A DNA stretch of 9,026 bases from Spirochaetaceae bacterium (GTDB lineage: Bacteria; Spirochaetota; Spirochaetia; Spirochaetales_E; Spirochaetaceae_B), in NCBI GenBank assembly GCA_003249275.1, contig QKJO01000129.1:1-9026 (forward strand), in the 5' to 3' direction. The position numbers and the translations under genes are program-made. The notes beneath the pieces were generated by a model. It searched no databases and had not been told where the DNA came from. It worked only from the letters and a program-made list of their open reading frames with translations. Positions 5,983-9,026 of this stretch are shown piece by piece; the first letter of the stretch is position 1, and the number at the start of each line of letters is the position of its first letter.

Positions 5983-8025
5983 ATAGGTGCATCCCCTGCC
6001 GTCGTGCTTGGCCTGATACAGATATCGGTCCACCAGTCCTGTGATTTTTGTGATCTGGGCTTCCCCTTCTTCACTTGAACTGCTGCCGAAGATCCCGCAG
6101 CTGAAATTCACATGGAACAGACCTTTTTCACCAGTGAAATCGATGCGGGTAAACTCCTCCCGGACAAGTTCGATCCTTGCAGCAGCCTCCCGGGGTTTCA
6201 TATTCCCCGCCAGAAGCAGCAGCTCCTCGCCGCCGAACCGGGAAACGCAGTCCAGGGGCCTCTTGAAGTAGTCGTTCAAAATCTCGCCGAACTTTTTAAG
6301 AACATCATCACCGGCCATATGCCCCTGAGTGTCATTGACCTCTTTAAAATGATCCAGATCGATCATGATCATGGACGCCCAGAATCTGTTTCTACGGCAG
6401 ACTCTCCAGATGTTGTCGGCCTGGCGCATAAACTCACGGCGGTTAACAAGTCCCGTCAGACTGTCCACGGAGGACTGCTTTCTCAGAACTTCATTGAGCT
6501 CATTCATTTTTTCGGTCTGCAGGGCATTTCTAATGGCAATTCCGGCATAGGATGCCAGGGCTCTCAGATTGTCCAGGTCCTGTCCCGTATAGGCATTGAT
6601 CCTGGTGCTCTGTACGGTAAGAACCCCCACGATATCGTTGATATACCGGAGAGGAATACAGATGACCGACCGCATGGAATCGTCTTCCGTACCGTCGAAG
6701 GAGCTGATAGCGGAGATGTATTTTGAGTATTCCTTCACTGAGTTCCTCATGAAGACCTCTTTCTCATTCCGCACGGTCCAGGCCATGATGCTGTCTTTTC
6801 TGTCCAGACTGATTTCAAAGGGTTCGATTCTCACCCCTTTGGCAATAGTAAATTTGATATCCAGAACCTGTTCACCCGCCATACCCACGGCCAGGAGGTC
6901 GATGGGCATGAGGACGTTCATCTGGGCATAGATGAGGTTCAGGATCTGACCGATATCCAGATTGGAGACCAGCTCCTGTCCGATGGTGCTGATGAGCCGG
7001 AGCCTGTGATTCTGCTCCTGAAGCTCCCTCCTCTCCTGACGGAACACCGAGTGTACGGCCTTCTGACCCTGAATTCTTGTATTGATTTCCATCAGAGACT
7101 TCTGGGCGAGATAGGCGCTTTTATAATCGCCTTTCTGCTCATAGATTCTGGCATTCAATTTGTAGTAGTCCACAAGTTTGGCGTCTTCCTCGGAATCGCT
7201 GTTCTGCTGTTTCAGAAGTTCTTCCGCTTTATCGTATTCGCCTTCCCTGACAAGTAGTTCGGCATAGTGATAGATCAGAACACCGGTTCTCCACTCGTAT
7301 CGGGGATCCCGGCTCCTCTCCATTCCTTTTTCAAGGAGGTCCCGGGCTTCCTTCAGCCGGCCCTCCTTCATCAGAAAAACAGCCAGCTCATCCAGGACGG
7401 AACTCTCCAGTATGGGGGCATCCCTTTCTTCCGCCAGACGGAGAACCTCGTTCAGCATTCCGGGTATTTCAGTACTCTTTCCCTGTCCGTTCAGGGCACA
7501 GGCCATATTCAGGGTTAAAACGGCATTCAGCAGGGAGGGAGCCATCCCGTGCAGGTAAGTTCTGGCTACGCGGAAATAATCATAGGCATCTTCATATTCG
7601 GTCTGATCCAGTTTGATCACACCCTTGCCGTTGGCGCTCAAAGCCTGAAAAAGCTTGTTCCCAAGCCGGGCCGCCAGATTGCCTGACCGCACAAAGGAGT
7701 CGAAGGAGTCGCGGTAAACACCGTCCTGCATAAAGTAGAGCCCTCGGGCGTGGGCCAGTCTCATCATGGAGTTATCTGTCGCGCCGTGTCCCAGCTCCTC
7801 TTCCAGCCTGGACAGCCTGTCCCGCACCAGATCGCCGTTCCCTTTATAGACTTCCAGGACCGTCAGAAGAATACGGGAGTTGATGATCCCTTCGGTATAA
7901 TCCTGATTCTCCGATTCATCCATACACTCGTTGGCCAGAGATTCCGCTTCGATCAGAGATTTGTAAAAACAGAGATATGTTTCATCTATACGGGAGTTAA
8001 TGGAGACCAGAGTGTCCTGATTCAT
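5926..8025 (-). CDS. TPR-GAF-GGDEF diguanylate cyclase
   Basis: A 699-residue soluble protein with no membrane segment. Residues about 15-320 are helical repeats of TPR type (for example GRLKEARDLLEKGM at 222-235 and GEYDKAEELL at 262-271); 325-345 is a coiled-coil linker; about 347-500 is a GAF sensor domain; and about 515-685 is a GGDEF domain. The catalytic domain has DSLTGLVNRR at 521-530, metal site IDLDHFK at 555-561, active-site GGEEL at 598-602 and inhibitory I-site RPLD at 589-592, exactly five residues before GGEEL. It should therefore make c-di-GMP from two GTP and be feedback-inhibited. The GAF ligand is unknown, and the TPR part probably docks a partner. I chose the ATG at 8023-8025; the frame also opens from a TTG at 8040, but that lies inside the predicted promoter. 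No terminator is seen after the stop, which lies inside lplA. Confidence 0.92.
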   Translation of the reverse strand: MNQDTLVSINSRIDETYLCFYKSLIEAESLANECMDESENQDYTEGIINSRILLTVLEVYKGNGDLVRDRLSRLEEELGHGATDNSMMRLAHARGLYFMQDGVYRDSFDSFVRSGNLAARLGNKLFQALSANGKGVIKLDQTEYEDAYDYFRVARTYLHGMAPSLLNAVLTLNMACALNGQGKSTEIPGMLNEVLRLAEERDAPILESSVLDELAVFLMKEGRLKEARDLLEKGMERSRDPRYEWRTGVLIYHYAELLVREGEYDKAEELLKQQNSDSEEDAKLVDYYKLNARIYEQKGDYKSAYLAQKSLMEINTRIQGQKAVHSVFRQERRELQEQNHRLRLISTIGQELVSNLDIGQILNLIYAQMNVLMPIDLLAVGMAGEQVLDIKFTIAKGVRIEPFEISLDRKDSIMAWTVRNEKEVFMRNSVKEYSKYISAISSFDGTEDDSMRSVICIPLRYINDIVGVLTVQSTRINAYTGQDLDNLRALASYAGIAIRNALQTEKMNELNEVLRKQSSVDSLTGLVNRREFMRQADNIWRVCRRNRFWASMIMIDLDHFKEVNDTQGHMAGDDVLKKFGEILNDYFKRPLDCVSRFGGEELLLLAGNMKPREAAARIELVREEFTRIDFTGEKGLFHVNFSCGIFGSSSSEEGEAQITKITGLVDRYLYQAKHDGRGCTYLSDDLNKPAEKFVFSQLK

Positions 8026-8031
8026 ACAACC

Positions 8032-8060
8032 AATATGCAACGATGCGGAATCAATGTCAA
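8032..8060 (-). promoter_or_regulatory. Promoter of the diguanylate cyclase, possibly leaderless
   Basis: On the minus strand a perfect TTGACA (8055-8060) and CATATT (8032-8037, four of six) are separated by 17 bases. Only 6 bases lie between the -10 and the ATG at 8023-8025, so transcription would start at or next to the start codon. No Shine-Dalgarno sequence precedes the ATG, which fits a leaderless message. Confidence 0.5.
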
Positions 8061-8108
8061 TAAAGAGAAAAAGGGTACAGTTCCTTTCAGGGAAAGGAAC
8101 TGTACCCT
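8061..8108 (-). terminator. Strong intrinsic terminator of the fucose isomerase gene
   Basis: A perfect 17-bp inverted repeat (8072-8088 with 8092-8108) encloses a 3-base loop. On the minus strand the stem is followed by TTTTTCTCTTTA. It starts 36 bases after the fucI stop. The plus-strand side has no U-rich tail, so it works for minus-strand transcripts. The tail ends exactly where the next gene's -35 begins. Confidence 0.85.
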
Positions 8109-8144
8109 GGTTTACAATTGAATATCCGAATTCAGAATGAACAA

Positions 8145-9026
8145 TTAACCGTAGATAGGTCCGAAGTTCTTGCAGGCTCTGTAGTCGGCCCCTTCCTCAT
8201 CCATTCCGAATGATCCCCAGGCACTGGGTCTGAAGGTATCGCCTTCCACATTGTGCATGCACACGGGGATGCGGAGCATGGAGCAGAGGGTGATCAGGTC
8301 CTGACCGATGTGACCGTAGCTGACGGCTCCGTGGTTGGCGCCCCATTTGGCCATAACCGTATAGACATCCTTAAAGGAGCCTGCTCCGGTAGTCCGGGGT
8401 ACAAACCATGTTGTGGGCCAGGTCTGGTTGGTTCTGACGTCCAGGGTGTTGTGAACTTCTTCGGGAATGTCCACAGTCCAGCCCTCGGCCAGCTGAAGAA
8501 CGGGTCCCTGGCCTTTGACGTAGTTGAGACGGACCATGGTACAGGGCATGCCGCCCTTTGTCAGGAAGTCGGTGGAGTAACCGCCGCCTCTGAAGTATCC
8601 GCCGTCGCCCACGCAGAATTCCGTGGCTTTCAGGGTCTTTTCAACATCTTCGGGAGTGATGTCCCAGAAGGGTTTCATAACGGGTTTGCCGTCCTTGTAG
8701 GCCATCTGTCCGGCACCGTCCAGAGTGGTGGAACCGGAGTTGATGAGGTGGATAAAACCGTCTTTGGCCAGTCCTTCGGGCTTCCAGCCGGTCACTCTTT
8801 CGATGGCCTGGGGACTCCAGAAGGTTCTCACATCGCTGAAGATCTGTGCTGTGTTGGTCAGAAGGTGTCCGAAGAGCATGGAGATGCCGTTCAGGTAGTC
8901 ATTCTCGGTAGCGAAGACAAAGGCTTCCCTGATGCCGTTCCAGTCGAAGGAGGTGTTGAGGATGGTTTCGAGGAAGTCGCCGTTGGGATAGTGGTCGGTC
9001 CAGGATCGCTGTCCCTGGAATCCTCC
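8145..9026 (-). CDS. fucI: L-fucose isomerase, C-terminal half (5' end outside window)
   Basis: The frame is open from the right edge to the TAA at 8145-8147, giving 293 residues, about half of the usual 590 or so. The upstream part, read by hand from 9026, continues in frame through [17 protein letters not shown] and [10 protein letters not shown] into [24 protein letters not shown], a signature of FucI. The enzyme isomerises L-fucose to L-fuculose (also D-arabinose to D-ribulose) with a divalent metal, usually Mn2+, in the cytoplasm. The glutamate of ATEND and the aspartate of SDVRTFW are the likely metal ligands equivalent to Glu337 and Asp361 of E. coli; [16 protein letters not shown] supplies the probable third ligand, a histidine. 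The C-terminal domain ends normally at GPIYG. It is followed by a strong terminator, so it is the last gene of its transcript; the rest of any fucose operon is outside the window. Confidence 0.93.
   Translation of the reverse strand, partial: GGFQGQRSWTDHYPNGDFLETILNTSFDWNGIREAFVFATENDYLNGISMLFGHLLTNTAQIFSDVRTFWSPQAIERVTGWKPEGLAKDGFIHLINSGSTTLDGAGQMAYKDGKPVMKPFWDITPEDVEKTLKATEFCVGDGGYFRGGGYSTDFLTKGGMPCTMVRLNYVKGQGPVLQLAEGWTVDIPEEVHNTLDVRTNQTWPTTWFVPRTTGAGSFKDVYTVMAKWGANHGAVSYGHIGQDLITLCSMLRIPVCMHNVEGDTFRPSAWGSFGMDEEGADYRACKNFGPIYG

Noticed and set aside
6112..6726. 204-codon plus-strand open frame
   Set aside because: It lies wholly antisense to the GAF-GGDEF coding region, with no promoter or ribosome site; it is a shadow of the real frame.

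Overview
The window (about 9 kb, roughly 50% G+C by eye) looks like ordinary chromosomal sequence from an anaerobic bacterium. A secreted TolB-like/PEGA-like protein, an [FeFe]-hydrogenase-like iron-sulfur protein with a partner ATPase, a TPR-GAF-GGDEF protein and an L-fucose isomerase together best suit a free-living spirochaete of the Spirochaeta type. That assignment is inference from gene content; the window has no rRNA or other phylogenetic marker. I see no IS element, phage gene, tRNA, rRNA or CRISPR array, and no gap over 300 bases without a gene.

Layout. (1) 1-1279, minus: exported protein with a TolB/CsgG-like and a PEGA-like domain, cut by the left edge, with its own promoter in the 106-bp gap before it. 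(2) 1386-4033, minus: a tight four-gene run in transcription order: anti-sigma-type HATPase, [FeFe]-hydrogenase-like protein of the putative sensory type, then a LysO-family transporter split into two overlapping genes. Junctions are 3 bp, 12 bp and an ATGA overlap. (3) 4034-4249: divergent control region with a good plus-strand promoter, a weaker minus-strand one and repeated CATTTGA words. (4) 4250-5982, plus: a DeoR-family regulator and a lipoate-protein ligase joined by a TAATG stop/start overlap. (5) 5926-8025, minus: a 699-residue TPR-GAF-GGDEF diguanylate cyclase whose 3' end overlaps the ligase gene tail to tail by 57 bp. (6) 8026-8108: a promoter that may give a leaderless transcript, stacked directly against a strong hairpin terminator. 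(7) 8145-9026, minus: the C-terminal half of L-fucose isomerase, cut by the right edge.

How the parts may work together. The hydrogenase-like protein keeps the iron-sulfur and H-cluster cysteines but has serine at the proton-relay position. With an RsbW-like ATPase in front of it, this suggests a redox or H2 sensor signalling by protein partners rather than a bulk hydrogenase. The split LysO transporter in the same transcript suggests an amino-acid export output, which is the most unusual arrangement here. The DeoR-LplA pair suggests metabolite-controlled lipoate scavenging. The diguanylate cyclase has an intact active site and product-inhibition site, so it should be a working c-di-GMP source.
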